A DNA stretch of 64,000 nucleotides from JAOUEA01 sp963821925 (GCA_963821925.1 CAWGFO010000001.1:434001-498000); one strand, 5' to 3'. Shown: positions 7,330-16,785, counted from the stretch's first letter. A program made the numbers and translations. Notes: generated by a model from the letters alone, not told the origin.

Positions 7330-8019
7330 GTGCCGAACCTCCGAGACTTCGAACGACGACTGGGTGGCCTCGTCGAGGGGCTGTTCTCCAAGACGTTCCG
7401 CAGCGGCGTGCAGCCTGTCGAGCTCGCGAAGCGCCTGGTCAAGGAGATGGACGCCGGCCGCACGGTGGGGGTCAACGAGGTCTGGGCGCCGAACCACTTC
7501 GTATTCGGGCTCGCGCCCGACGACGCCGAGCGCTTCGAGCAGGCGGGCGCGGCCCTGGCCACCGAGCTGAAGACCGTCGTCCGCGAGACCGCCGACGAGC
7601 GCGGCTGGGGGCTGGTCGGCCCGCCCGAGATCGGCTTCGAGACCGACGAGGGACTGAAGAAGGGCGACTTCACCTGCGAGGCCACCCTGGTGGAGGGGGC
7701 CGAGAAGGTGGAGCCGGTCGCGGCGCCGAGCGCGCGCCCCACGGTCGTCGTGCACGAGGACGGCAGCAGCCGGACCGTGCCGCTCAGTAAGGAGGTCGTC
7801 ACGATCGGCCGGCTCGCCGAGTGCGACGTCGTGCTGAAGGACAAGGGCGCGTCGCGTCGGCACGCGCAGATCCGCACGAAGGACGGCGTGGCCACGCTCA
7901 CCGACCTCGGGTCGACGAACGGCACACGCCTGAACGGCCAGACCGTCCAGACGCGCGCCCTCGAGGACGGCGACCGGATCACGATCGGCACCACGACCCT
8001 CGAGTTCCGGAGGGGCTAG
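7330..8019 (+). CDS. fhaA: FhaA, DUF3662 and FHA domain protein
   Basis: A 229-residue cytoplasmic protein. The N-terminal DUF3662 domain (about 1-120) begins LRDFERRLGGLVEGLFSKTF. After a short linker comes a C-terminal FHA domain (about 140-226) with the phosphothreonine-binding pattern TIGRLAECD, SRRHAQI and LGSTNGT. In mycobacteria FhaA is a PknB substrate that binds phosphorylated MviN and tunes peptidoglycan synthesis. The linker here is short compared with mycobacterial FhaA. The GTG start at 7330 is in a G/C-rich context without a clear Shine-Dalgarno. First gene of the operon; stop and next start overlap (TAGTG). Confidence 0.93.
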   Translation: MPNLRDFERRLGGLVEGLFSKTFRSGVQPVELAKRLVKEMDAGRTVGVNEVWAPNHFVFGLAPDDAERFEQAGAALATELKTVVRETADERGWGLVGPPEIGFETDEGLKKGDFTCEATLVEGAEKVEPVAAPSARPTVVVHEDGSSRTVPLSKEVVTIGRLAECDVVLKDKGASRRHAQIRTKDGVATLTDLGSTNGTRLNGQTVQTRALEDGDRITIGTTTLEFRRG

Positions 8020-8492
8020 TGCTCGCGGACGGCATCACGCCCTTCGCCCTCTCGGCCATCAAGTACGGGCTGTTCGCGCTGCTCTTCCTGTTCATCTGGC
8101 GTTCGATGCGCTGGGTCGTGCGCGGGCTGAACGTCGACACAGGCCCCTCGCGTGCGGTCCGGTCGGGCAAGGCCCCGCCGCCCGTCCCCGCCGCGCCGCC
8201 CGGCCCCTCGAGCGTCCTGATCTACGGGCAGGACAAGCAGAAGCCCCGCTCGGTGAAGGTCGCGGCCAGCATGGTGATGGGCCGCGCGCCCGAATGCGAG
8301 CTGATGATCGACGATACCTACGTCTCACAGCAGCACGCGCGGTTGTTCGGCAAGAACGGCTCCTGGTACGTCGAGGACCTGGGCTCAACGAACGGGACCT
8401 TCGTGAACGAGCAGCGCCTGGCCGCCCCGGCGATGGTGCAGCCGGGCGATCGGATCCGCGTGGGCCAGACCGTGCTGGAGCTGCGGCGATGA
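8019..8492 (+). CDS. fhaB: FhaB, membrane-anchored FHA domain protein
   Basis: A 157-residue protein. An N-terminal transmembrane helix (about 12-30, IKYGLFALLFLFIW) is followed by a proline-rich linker and an FHA domain (about 80-155) with MGRAPECELMID, SQQHARLF and LGSTNGTFVN, which keep the phosphothreonine-binding Arg, Ser and Asn. Size matches mycobacterial FhaB (FipA), which links kinase signalling to cell division. The GTG start at 8019 overlaps the fhaA stop by one base. It ends in an ATGA overlap with the phosphatase gene. Confidence 0.92.
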   Translation: MLADGITPFALSAIKYGLFALLFLFIWRSMRWVVRGLNVDTGPSRAVRSGKAPPPVPAAPPGPSSVLIYGQDKQKPRSVKVAASMVMGRAPECELMIDDTYVSQQHARLFGKNGSWYVEDLGSTNGTFVNEQRLAAPAMVQPGDRIRVGQTVLELRR

Positions 8493-9607
8493 AGATCGAG
8501 GTCGGCGTCGCGACCGACATCGGGCGGGTTCGCGAGGGCAACGAGGACTCGTACCTCGTCGAGCCCCCCCTCTACGCGGTCGCCGACGGGATGGGGGGTC
8601 ACCGCGGGGGCGAGGTCGCGTCGCAGCTCGCCCTCGAGACGGTCGAGGCGCTCTTCCGCGAGGGCGACACGACGCTCGCCGAGCAGGTGCGAGAGGCGAA
8701 CCGTGCGGTCTTCGCCCGGTCGCAGGAGGACCGGAACGTGAGCGGGATGGGTACCACGCTGACCGCCGCGCAGATCGAAGGGGGCGCCGTCCGGCTCGCA
8801 CACGTCGGAGACAGCCGCGCGTACCTGCTGCGCGGGGGCGCGCTCCGCCAGCTGACGGACGACCACACGCTCGTGAACCGGATGGTGAAGGCCGGCGAGA
8901 TCACCGAGTCCGAGGCCGAGGTCCATCCGCACCGCAACGTCCTCACCCGCACGATCGGCACCGAGGCCGAGGTGCACGTCGACGAGGACCAGATCCCGCT
9001 GATGGACGGCGACCGACTGCTCCTGTGCAGCGACGGCTTGTTCGGGATGGTGGCCGAGGACCAGCTGCAGGCGATCATGGAGGCCGAGCCCGACCCGCAG
9101 AGGACGGCCGACCGGCTGATCAAGGCCGCGAACCGCGCGGGCGGCGTCGACAACATCACGGTGATCGTGCTCGACGCGCACGACGACGGGAGCGACGACG
9201 CGGCCGCCGTGGAGGAGGTCACCGACCTGACGCCCGGCGAACGCGTGCTCCGCGAGAACGCGCCCACGATCCGCCGCTGGATCGCCGGAGCCGTGATCGC
9301 CGTCGTGCTGCTGGCCGGGGCGCTCGTGGCGCTGCGCGTCTACGTCGACCGCCAGTGGTACGTGGGCGTGTCCGACGGGAAGGTCGCGATCTTCCAGGGG
9401 ATCCCCGCCACGCCGCTCGGCTACGAGCTGCATTCGGTCGCCGAGGTCACCGAGATCCCCGCGACCGACGCCGAGGCGCTCACGCTCTACGCCACCCTCC
9501 CGGAGGGCATCAGCGCGAACTCGCGGGGGGAGGCCGACGCGATCGTCGAGCAGATCCGCGCCGACATCGCCGCCGCGGAGCCGCCGAAGAAGGGCGCCAA
9601 CGCGTGA
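8489..9607 (+). CDS. pstP: PP2C-type Ser/Thr protein phosphatase PstP
   Basis: A 372-residue membrane phosphatase expected to dephosphorylate PknB and its substrates. The PP2C domain (about 1-235) has the metal-binding acids in REGNEDSY, VADGMGGH, LCSDGLFGM and GGVDNITVIV. A single membrane helix follows (about 268-290, WIAGAVIAVVLLAGALVAL), then an extracellular domain of about 80 residues. Start ATG at 8489 in an ATGA overlap with fhaB. Ends in a GTGA overlap with rodA, so the kinase-phosphatase pair and cell-wall enzymes are made together. Confidence 0.95.
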   Translation: MKIEVGVATDIGRVREGNEDSYLVEPPLYAVADGMGGHRGGEVASQLALETVEALFREGDTTLAEQVREANRAVFARSQEDRNVSGMGTTLTAAQIEGGAVRLAHVGDSRAYLLRGGALRQLTDDHTLVNRMVKAGEITESEAEVHPHRNVLTRTIGTEAEVHVDEDQIPLMDGDRLLLCSDGLFGMVAEDQLQAIMEAEPDPQRTADRLIKAANRAGGVDNITVIVLDAHDDGSDDAAAVEEVTDLTPGERVLRENAPTIRRWIAGAVIAVVLLAGALVALRVYVDRQWYVGVSDGKVAIFQGIPATPLGYELHSVAEVTEIPATDAEALTLYATLPEGISANSRGEADAIVEQIRADIAAAEPPKKGANA

Positions 9608-10905
9608 GCGAGGCGATCGCGGCGCCCCGGCCGCTCCGCGCCAAGACCGGGATCGGCCTGCTGGCCCTCGCGATGGTGGTGTCGCTCGGGGCGTTCGCCG
9701 CCGCCGGGTTCGGCCTGAATGGGAAGCCCCCGCGCGACCTCTACACGTACGGCGCGATCCTGGTCGCCGCGAACGTCGGCGCGTGGCTCGCGATCCGGTT
9801 CAGCGCCCGGCGCGCCGACCCCGTGCTGTTCCCCACGGCGGCGCTGCTCGGCGGGCTCGGCCTCGCGATGCTGTACCGCCTCCGTCCCGAAGTCTGGGAA
9901 GAGCAGGCGGTCTGGCTCCTGGTGGGACTCGGGGTGCTCGCCGTCGTGCTGCTGCTGATCCGCGACGACCGGCAGCTCGACGCGTACACCTACACGATCG
10001 GGCTGGTCGGCGTGATCCTGCTGTTCCTGCCGGTGATCCCCGGCGTGGGCCGCGAGATCAACGGCGCACGACTGTGGGTCGATATCGGCGGGCTCTCGTT
10101 CCAGCCTGCGGAGTTCGCGAAGATCTTCATCGTCATCTTCCTGGCGTCGTACCTGTCGGCGAAGCGGGAGCTGCTCGCCGCCGGGTCGGGACGGCTCGGG
10201 CTGCCGCGCGTGAAGGACCTGGGGCCGCTGCTGCTCGCGTGGGGCGCGTCGCTCGCGGTGCTCTTCCTGGAACGCGACATGGGCGCCTCACTGCTCTTCT
10301 TCGGCGTCTTCGTCGTGATGGTGTGGGTGGCGAGCGGACGCCCCGGCTACCTCGTCGTGGGGCTCCTGCTGTTCGCGGCGGGAGCCTTCCTCGGGTACCT
10401 CGCGTTCAGCCATGTCCAGTTGCGCGTCGACTACTGGCTGAACGCGCTCGACCCGGCGAAGGTGCACGACATCGGCTACGGCCAGCTCGCGCAGGGCTGG
10501 TTCGGGATGGCGAGCGGCGGGCTCGTCGGCACCGGACTCGGCCAGGGCTCGCCCACGCTGATCCCCTACGTCGGGAGCGACTTCATCTTCGCGGCGTTCG
10601 GCGAGGAGCTCGGGATGATCGGCGCCGCCGGCCTGCTGCTGCTGTATCTGGTGCTGATCGGACGCGGGCTGCGCGTCGCGATCGAACGGACCGACGCCTT
10701 CGGGAAGCTGCTCGCCACGGGGATCACGACGATCTTCGCGCTGCAGACGTTCGCGATCGTGGGCGGCGTGACGCGCCTGATCCCGCTGACGGGCGTGCCG
10801 CTACCGCTCGTCTCGTACGGGGGGTCGAGCCGCGTGGCGACCTACGTGATGCTGGCGCTGCTCCTCCGCGTCTCGGCGGGACCCTGGGAGCGGTCGCGTG
10901 GATAG
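9604..10905 (+). CDS. rodA: SEDS family peptidoglycan glycosyltransferase (RodA/FtsW)
   Basis: A 433-residue polytopic protein with about ten membrane helices. It polymerises lipid II glycan strands with a partner class B PBP. SEDS signatures are present: GREINGARLWVDIGG followed by FQPAEFAK, the large extracytoplasmic loop with GxGxGQG, and the C-terminal LIPLTGVPLPLVSYGGSS. The partner is the PBP encoded next, overlapping by 8 bases (GTGGATAG). By synteny with mycobacteria it is called RodA, though FtsW cannot be excluded from sequence alone. The GTG start overlaps the phosphatase stop. Confidence 0.93.
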   Translation: MSEAIAAPRPLRAKTGIGLLALAMVVSLGAFAAAGFGLNGKPPRDLYTYGAILVAANVGAWLAIRFSARRADPVLFPTAALLGGLGLAMLYRLRPEVWEEQAVWLLVGLGVLAVVLLLIRDDRQLDAYTYTIGLVGVILLFLPVIPGVGREINGARLWVDIGGLSFQPAEFAKIFIVIFLASYLSAKRELLAAGSGRLGLPRVKDLGPLLLAWGASLAVLFLERDMGASLLFFGVFVVMVWVASGRPGYLVVGLLLFAAGAFLGYLAFSHVQLRVDYWLNALDPAKVHDIGYGQLAQGWFGMASGGLVGTGLGQGSPTLIPYVGSDFIFAAFGEELGMIGAAGLLLLYLVLIGRGLRVAIERTDAFGKLLATGITTIFALQTFAIVGGVTRLIPLTGVPLPLVSYGGSSRVATYVMLALLLRVSAGPWERSRG

Positions 10906-12427
10906 GCAGATCCGCAAGCTCGGGATCGCGCTCACGATCCTGTTCGGGGTGCTGTTCGCGCAGATGGCGTACGTCCAGGTGATCGCCGCCGACCGGATCA
11001 GGAACGACCCCGCGAACGCGAGCCGGCAGATCATCGCGGAGTACAAGGTCGAGCGGGGGGCCATCCTCTCGCAGGACAAACGCGTGCTCGCCGAGAGCGT
11101 CAAGGCGCGGGGCCGGACCGACTATCTCTACGAGCGGACCTATCCGAACGGACCGCTGTACGCGGCGATCACCGGCTTCTACTCGCGGGTGTACGGGCGC
11201 ACCGCGCTCGAGTCCTCGATGAACGAGTACCTCTCGGGCGACGCACCCGAGCTGGCGGTCTCGAACTTCAGCGACCTGGTGCTCGGCAAGCCCAAGAAGG
11301 GCGGGACCGTCGTGACGACGATCCGCACCGACCTGCAGGAGGCGGCGGAGCGGGCGCTCGGGAGCCTCCCCGGGGCGGTCGTCGCGGTGCGGCCGGGGAG
11401 CGGCGACGTCATGGCGCTCGTCGCGAACCCCACCTACGACCCCAACCTGCTCTCGCAAGGGACCGCCGACGACATGAAGAAGGCATGGACCGCGTACAAC
11501 GCCGATCCCGAGAAGCCGCTCCTGTCGCGTGCCAAGGACGAGCTATACCTGCCGGGCTCGACGTTCAAGATCATCACGACCTCGGCGGCGTTCCAGCACG
11601 GGTTCCAACCCGAGACGACCGTGAAGAACCCGCGCGTGCTCGATCTGCCGTTGACGTCGGGCACGCTCGAGAACTTCGGCGGCGAGCTGTGCAACGGCGG
11701 TTCGGCCACCGTCACGGTCGCCGAGGCCTTCAAGGAGTCGTGCAACGTGCCGTTCGCCGAGATCGGCCTCGACCTGGGCCCGAAGAAGCTTTCCGATCAG
11801 GCGCGGGCGTTCGGCTTCTGCCCCACCGACCCGCCCGAGGAGACCGCCTGCATCGACCCGACCCTGACGACCGAGGTGCCCTTCCAGGTCGGCCACTTCC
11901 CGATCCCCGCGTACTTCGTCGACAACGACCCGCTGCTCGCGTTCTCGGCGATCGGGCTCGACAACGTGATCACGAACCCGCTGCACATGGCGCTCGTGGG
12001 CGGGGCGATCGCGAACGGCGGCACGATGTGGGAGCCACGGTTCGTGAGCGAGATCAGGGACCCGCAAGGCCAGGTGATCCGGACGTTCGACCCGCGCAAG
12101 TACTCCCAGCCGGTCTCCCCGAACACCGCGGACCAGGTGCGCCAGCTGATGGTGGATGTCGTCGAGGGCGGGACCGGCTACTCGGCGCAGATCCCCGGCG
12201 TGACGGTGGCCGGCAAGACGGGCACGGCCACGAACGGACCGGGACGTGCGCCGAACGCGTGGTTCGTCGCGTTCGCGCCCGCCGGGCCGAACGACGTCCC
12301 TCGGATCGCCGTGGCGGTTATCGTTCTCGACGGTGGCGATCTCGGGAACGAGGCGACCGGCGGTCGCGTCGCGGCCCCGATCGCCGCGGAGGTCATCTCG
12401 GCCTTCTTGAAGGGAAGCGGAGGTTAA
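10898..12427 (+). CDS. pbpA: Class B penicillin-binding protein PbpA (transpeptidase)
   Basis: A 509-residue transpeptidase that cross-links peptidoglycan as partner of the SEDS protein. An N-terminal signal anchor (about 8-28) is followed by a dimerisation-type region and the penicillin-binding domain with all three motifs: S221-TFK, SCN at about 281, and KTGT at about 440. Synteny with mycobacterial PbpA supports the name. GTG start inside the end of rodA. It stops three bases before the TTG start of pknB, and the pknB Shine-Dalgarno lies inside its last codons. Confidence 0.95.
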   Translation: MDRQIRKLGIALTILFGVLFAQMAYVQVIAADRIRNDPANASRQIIAEYKVERGAILSQDKRVLAESVKARGRTDYLYERTYPNGPLYAAITGFYSRVYGRTALESSMNEYLSGDAPELAVSNFSDLVLGKPKKGGTVVTTIRTDLQEAAERALGSLPGAVVAVRPGSGDVMALVANPTYDPNLLSQGTADDMKKAWTAYNADPEKPLLSRAKDELYLPGSTFKIITTSAAFQHGFQPETTVKNPRVLDLPLTSGTLENFGGELCNGGSATVTVAEAFKESCNVPFAEIGLDLGPKKLSDQARAFGFCPTDPPEETACIDPTLTTEVPFQVGHFPIPAYFVDNDPLLAFSAIGLDNVITNPLHMALVGGAIANGGTMWEPRFVSEIRDPQGQVIRTFDPRKYSQPVSPNTADQVRQLMVDVVEGGTGYSAQIPGVTVAGKTGTATNGPGRAPNAWFVAFAPAGPNDVPRIAVAVIVLDGGDLGNEATGGRVAAPIAAEVISAFLKGSGG

Positions 12428-12430
12428 GCA

Positions 12431-14113
12431 TTGAGTGATTCGGTGCTCGGAGGTCGGTACCGCGTCGAGGCGCGGATCGGCGCCGGCGGGATGGCCGAGG
12501 TCTTCCGCGGCTTCGACCCCGTCCTGAACCGGACCGTCGCGATCAAGACCCTGCTCCCGCAGTTCGCCCGCGACGAGGCCTTCGTGGCCCGGTTCCGGCG
12601 CGAGGCGCAGGCCGCGGCACGCCTGAACCACCCGAACATCGTGGCCGCCTACGACACCGGTTCCGACGACGGCACGCAGTACATCGTGATGGAGTTCGTC
12701 GAGGGGCGGACCCTCGCCGAGTTCCTCGCCACCGGACGCCGGCCCACGCCCGTCCAGTCGGCCGAGATCGCCCAGAAGATCTGCAGCGCGCTCGCGGCCG
12801 CGCACGCGCAGGGTGTGATCCACCGCGACATCAAGCCGGGCAACGTCATGGTGACGCGCGACGGCACCGTGAAGGTGATGGACTTCGGCATCGCGCGCAT
12901 GACCACGGGCGTCGAGACGGCCCCGCAGACCTCGGCCGTGCTCGGCACCGCGACCTACCTCTCGCCCGAGCAGGCGCAGGGAGGCCCGGTCGATGCGCGC
13001 ACCGACATCTACTCCCTCGGCACGGTCCTGTACGAGATGGTCGGCGGGCGTCCGCCGTTCACCGGCGAGTCCCCCGTGGCGATCGCCTACAAGCAGGTGA
13101 ACGAGACGCCGGTCCCGCCCTCGCAGCTGAACCCCGACGTCCCCGCCCGGCTCGACGCCGTGATCATGAAGGCGCTCTCGAAGAACCCGGCGAACCGCTA
13201 TCAGACGGCCGACGAGTTCGCGGCCGATCTCGATCGCGTCGTGAAGGGCCAGGAGGTCGAGGCCACCCCGCTCCTCGCGGGCATGGGCGACGCCACGCAG
13301 GTGATCTCGCGGCCCTCGCAGACGTCCGTGCTCCCGCCCGTCGCCGAGGAGCCCAAGAGCGGCCGGAAGGTCTGGCTCGGGATCCTGATCGGGATCCTGA
13401 TCGTGGCGGTGCTGGGCGGCGGCGGCTACCTGCTCGTGAACAGCCTGACGGGCGGCGACGACGGCGGCACCCTGGTCGTCGTTCCGAACCTCGTCGGGAA
13501 CAGCTACGACGACGCCGCAGCCGAGCTCGGCGATCTCGGACTGAACGTGACGAAGGAGACCGCGGCGGTCGATCCCGCCGTGACTGCGCCCGGGACGGTG
13601 ATCGAGCAGGATCCTGAGGCCGGAAGCAAGCTCGCGAAGGACGGAACCGTCATCCTGACGGTCGCTCGCGAGCCGACCGCGATCCCCGTCCCGGACCTCT
13701 CGGGTATGACGCTCGGCCAGGCGAAGACCGCGCTCGAAGACGCCGGGCTCGGCTCGGCTCACCCGACGCAAGGCCCCTCGAACGACTTCGACGTGGGCCT
13801 GATCTTCCAGCAGGACCCGGCGGCGGGCGACGCGGTCCCGAAGGGGACCTTGGTCGACGTCGTGGTCTCGACCGGTCCGGAGATGGTCGCGGTGCCCGAC
13901 GTCTCGACCCAGTGCCTGTCGATCGGCGGCGCACGGAACGCCCTGAAGGCCGTCGGCCTCGAACTGGTGCTGAGCCCCGACACCGCCCCGGCGAACCCTG
14001 CCTGCCCGAACCTGTCGCGGATCGTCGCGCAGGATCCGGCGGCGGGCACCGAGGTGCCGTTCGGCTCGACCGTGACCGTGTTCCAGGGATCGACGACGTC
14101 CCCATCGCCATGA
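12431..14113 (+). CDS. pknB: PASTA-domain Ser/Thr protein kinase PknB
   Basis: A 560-residue receptor kinase. The kinase domain (about 10-275) has the glycine loop GAGGMAEV, VAIK lysine, HRDIKPGN catalytic loop (H131-D133), DFGIA and a Thr-rich activation loop. One membrane helix (about 316-337) follows, then three extracellular PASTA repeats (starting near VPNLVG, VPDLSG and VPDVST) that sense muropeptides or lipid II; mycobacterial PknB has four. The start is TTG at 12431, preceded by GGAGG at seven bases. It phosphorylates the FHA proteins and cell-wall regulators; no pknA is next to it, unlike in mycobacteria. Confidence 0.96.
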   Translation: MSDSVLGGRYRVEARIGAGGMAEVFRGFDPVLNRTVAIKTLLPQFARDEAFVARFRREAQAAARLNHPNIVAAYDTGSDDGTQYIVMEFVEGRTLAEFLATGRRPTPVQSAEIAQKICSALAAAHAQGVIHRDIKPGNVMVTRDGTVKVMDFGIARMTTGVETAPQTSAVLGTATYLSPEQAQGGPVDARTDIYSLGTVLYEMVGGRPPFTGESPVAIAYKQVNETPVPPSQLNPDVPARLDAVIMKALSKNPANRYQTADEFAADLDRVVKGQEVEATPLLAGMGDATQVISRPSQTSVLPPVAEEPKSGRKVWLGILIGILIVAVLGGGGYLLVNSLTGGDDGGTLVVVPNLVGNSYDDAAAELGDLGLNVTKETAAVDPAVTAPGTVIEQDPEAGSKLAKDGTVILTVAREPTAIPVPDLSGMTLGQAKTALEDAGLGSAHPTQGPSNDFDVGLIFQQDPAAGDAVPKGTLVDVVVSTGPEMVAVPDVSTQCLSIGGARNALKAVGLELVLSPDTAPANPACPNLSRIVAQDPAAGTEVPFGSTVTVFQGSTTSPSP

Positions 14114-15723
14114 CGATGTGGTTCGCGACCGAGGACTTCACACCCGACGAGCGGGCGGTGCTCGAGCGGCACTTCACGAACCTCGAGGGGCCGGTCTTCG
14201 CGCTCGTGAACCTTCCCGAGGCCGTGAAGGGAGCGATGTTCGCGCGCTACTCGCGCACGACGAAGTCGCTCCGACGGCTCTTCCTCGATGAGTTCGCCGA
14301 GGACGTCGACGGGGGCGGCGAGCTCACCTCGATGGGCCGTGCCCGGGCCGAGCGCCTCTACGAGAACGTCTTCGTCGAGTACGGCGACGACTCGGTTGCC
14401 CAGCTCGGCGGCGTGCACGTCGCCTGCGAGCAGTCCTCGCAGCTCCTCGCGAAGGTGCTCGAGTGGGGCCGCCTCGCCGCGTACCTCGAGCAGTCGACCC
14501 GGTACATGCGCTACGACGACCGGCCCGGGGGGCGCTGGCGCGCGACGATCCCGCCCGAGCTCGAGGGCTCGCCGCTCGCCGATCGGTATGCGGCCTTCCT
14601 CGACGGGATCTTCGGCCTGTACGGCGAGATGTACGGCCCGATGGAGGCCCACTTCAAGGAACGGTTCCCCAAGGAGGAGGGCGATAGCGACTTCGTCTAC
14701 CGACAGACGATCCTGGCGAAGACGTGCGACACGCTGCGCGTGCTCCTGCCCGCCGGGACGCGCTCCAACCTCGGGATCTACGCGACCGGGCAGTCGTACG
14801 AGCAGCTGCTGATGCGGCTCGCCGTCCATCCGCTCGCCGAGATGCGCGAGTACGGTGAGCTGCTGAAGACCGAGCTGAACAAGGTGATCCCCGAGTTCCT
14901 GAAGCGCGTCGACGTCGAGGAGCGCGGCGTCGCCTGGGGCCGCTACTGGCAGGCGAACCGCGAGCGTGTCGAGGAGCTCACCGGCCGCGTGCTGAAGGGC
15001 GTCGATCCCGAGCCGCGCGACGAGGTCACGCTCGTCGACTGGGACCCCGAGGGCGAGCTGAAGATCGCCGCCGCGGTGATGTACGCCTCCTCGGGCCTCC
15101 CCGACGACCAGCTGCACTCGATCGTCCGCGGGATGACCGCCGCCGAGCGCGAGGAGCTCCTGATCGCGAGCGTCGGCGAGCGCGGGAACCGCCGGCACAA
15201 GCCGGGTCGCGCCTGGGAGCGCACGCAGTACCGGTTCGACGTGCTCTGCGACTTCGGGGCGTTCCGCGACCTGCAGCGGCACCGTCCGCTCACGATCGAG
15301 TGGCAGCGCCTGACGACCGCCTACGGGTACGAGACCCCGGCACAGATCGACGAGGCCGGGCTCCGCGCCTCGTGGGACCGCGTGATGGCGGCGAGCGCCG
15401 AGATGGAGGCCGAGCTGCTCGACGCCGGCCACGTCGAGGCCGCGCAGTACGCCGTCGCGATGGCCTACCGGATCCGCTTCGTGATGCAGATGACCGCGCG
15501 CGAAGCGATGCACCTCACCGAGCTCAGGTCGCAGCCGGCCGGGCACCCTGTCTACCGGCGCGTGGCGCAGTCGATGCATCGCCTGATCGACGAGCAGGCC
15601 GGGCATCACGCGATCGCGGGCGCCTTCACGCACATGAGCTACGCCGACGTCGACCTCGAGCGCCTGGAGGCGGAACGTCGGACGGAGCAGAAGCGGAAGG
15701 CGCTGCGAACACCCGACGCCTGA
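14110..15723 (+). CDS. Double-domain ThyX-like protein (flavin-dependent thymidylate synthase family)
   Basis: A 537-residue protein, about twice the length of a usual ThyX, apparently two ThyX-type domains in one chain. The canonical motif RHRxxSxNExSxRY is split. The first domain has W-G-R-LAAYL-EQSTRY (about 119-132), keeping the ExSxRY half. The second has RHR-PLTIEWQRL (390-392), keeping the RHR half. Known ThyX active sites form between subunits, so one composite site is conceivable. Classical substrates are dUMP, methylene-THF, FAD and NADPH, but activity is unproven. It overlaps pknB by ATGA, an unusual partner for a cell-wall operon. The ATG at 14116 is an alternative start. Confidence 0.82.
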   Translation: MTMWFATEDFTPDERAVLERHFTNLEGPVFALVNLPEAVKGAMFARYSRTTKSLRRLFLDEFAEDVDGGGELTSMGRARAERLYENVFVEYGDDSVAQLGGVHVACEQSSQLLAKVLEWGRLAAYLEQSTRYMRYDDRPGGRWRATIPPELEGSPLADRYAAFLDGIFGLYGEMYGPMEAHFKERFPKEEGDSDFVYRQTILAKTCDTLRVLLPAGTRSNLGIYATGQSYEQLLMRLAVHPLAEMREYGELLKTELNKVIPEFLKRVDVEERGVAWGRYWQANRERVEELTGRVLKGVDPEPRDEVTLVDWDPEGELKIAAAVMYASSGLPDDQLHSIVRGMTAAEREELLIASVGERGNRRHKPGRAWERTQYRFDVLCDFGAFRDLQRHRPLTIEWQRLTTAYGYETPAQIDEAGLRASWDRVMAASAEMEAELLDAGHVEAAQYAVAMAYRIRFVMQMTAREAMHLTELRSQPAGHPVYRRVAQSMHRLIDEQAGHHAIAGAFTHMSYADVDLERLEAERRTEQKRKALRTPDA

Positions 15724-16754
15724 TGGACGGCGACCCGGCCGTGGGCGACGCCGAGGCCGGCGCGCTCGAAGCGGTCGTGCGGGCCGGCGCGATCGAACGC
15801 GCGGAGGTGCGCGGGCTCGCAGATGTTCGGACCGGGCGACCGCTGGCGGCGGACTCGATCTTCTACGTGGGATCGATCGCGAAGCAGTTCGTGGCCGCGT
15901 GCGTCGCGATGCTCGACCACGACGGCGACCTCGACCTGGGCGATCCCGTTTCGCGGTTCGTGCCCGGCTTGCCCGGCTGGGGCGACCGCGTCACGGTGCG
16001 CCACCTCGTGCATCACACCGGCGGCGTGAAGGAACGCACCCGCGGGCGAACCGGCGTTCCGGTCGAGGGCGTTCCGGCCTGGGGGAACCCGGAGCTGCTC
16101 GGAGCGCTCCGTTCGGTGCCGCAGCTCGACTTCGAGCCGGGGTATCGATACGGCTACTCGAACCGCGGGTACCTGCTGCTCGCGGAGGTGGTCGCGACGG
16201 CGAGCGGCACCTCGCTCGCGACGTTCGCCTCCGAGCGGATCTTCGAGCCGCTCGGGATGACGGACACGTCGTTCCGCGAGGCTCCGACTCCGCTGCCCGC
16301 CCGGGCGGCCCGCGGGCACTTCGAGGCCGACGACGGCGCCGTCCACGTCGAGCCGGGGCGCTTCCACGCGGTCGGCGCGGGTGGGCTGTGGACCACCGCG
16401 ACCGACCTCGCCACCTGGAGCGCGAACCTCGGCCGCGACCGTCTGACCGACGGCTGGCTCTCCGCTCGCCTCGTGCGCCGCGGCGCCCTCGACGACGGGA
16501 CGCCGATCCACTACGCCTGGGGGCTGTCGGTGCGCACCCACCGCGGGCTCCCGATCGTGAGCCACGGCGGCAACTTCCCGGGATGGGAGGCGAAGATGGT
16601 GCGGTTCCCGACCGAGGACCTGACCGTCATCGTGCTCGCGAACCGCGACGACCTGGACGTCTCGTCGGCCGCGTTCCGGCTCGCCGACGGGGTGCTCGGC
16701 AACCGCCTCGACCCGGCCGCGCCGCACGCGGACCACACCTTCGACGGGGTCTGA
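15723..16754 (+). CDS. Beta-lactamase-fold serine hydrolase (class C / PBP4* family)
   Basis: A 343-residue protein of the beta-lactamase/D-Ala-D-Ala carboxypeptidase fold. The nucleophile motif is SIAK (about residue 51), the second motif Y-S-N is in RYGYSNRGYLLL, and the third is SHGG near the end. No signal peptide is seen, so it may act in the cytoplasm on esters or small peptides. Substrates in this family range widely and cannot be predicted. The start ATG overlaps the previous stop (TGATG). Last gene of the fhaA-pknB operon; a terminator hairpin follows at 16786-16821. Confidence 0.88.
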   Translation: MDGDPAVGDAEAGALEAVVRAGAIERAEVRGLADVRTGRPLAADSIFYVGSIAKQFVAACVAMLDHDGDLDLGDPVSRFVPGLPGWGDRVTVRHLVHHTGGVKERTRGRTGVPVEGVPAWGNPELLGALRSVPQLDFEPGYRYGYSNRGYLLLAEVVATASGTSLATFASERIFEPLGMTDTSFREAPTPLPARAARGHFEADDGAVHVEPGRFHAVGAGGLWTTATDLATWSANLGRDRLTDGWLSARLVRRGALDDGTPIHYAWGLSVRTHRGLPIVSHGGNFPGWEAKMVRFPTEDLTVIVLANRDDLDVSSAAFRLADGVLGNRLDPAAPHADHTFDGV

Positions 16755-16785
16755 CCGACGGCACCCGACCTGCTCTGACCAGGGA

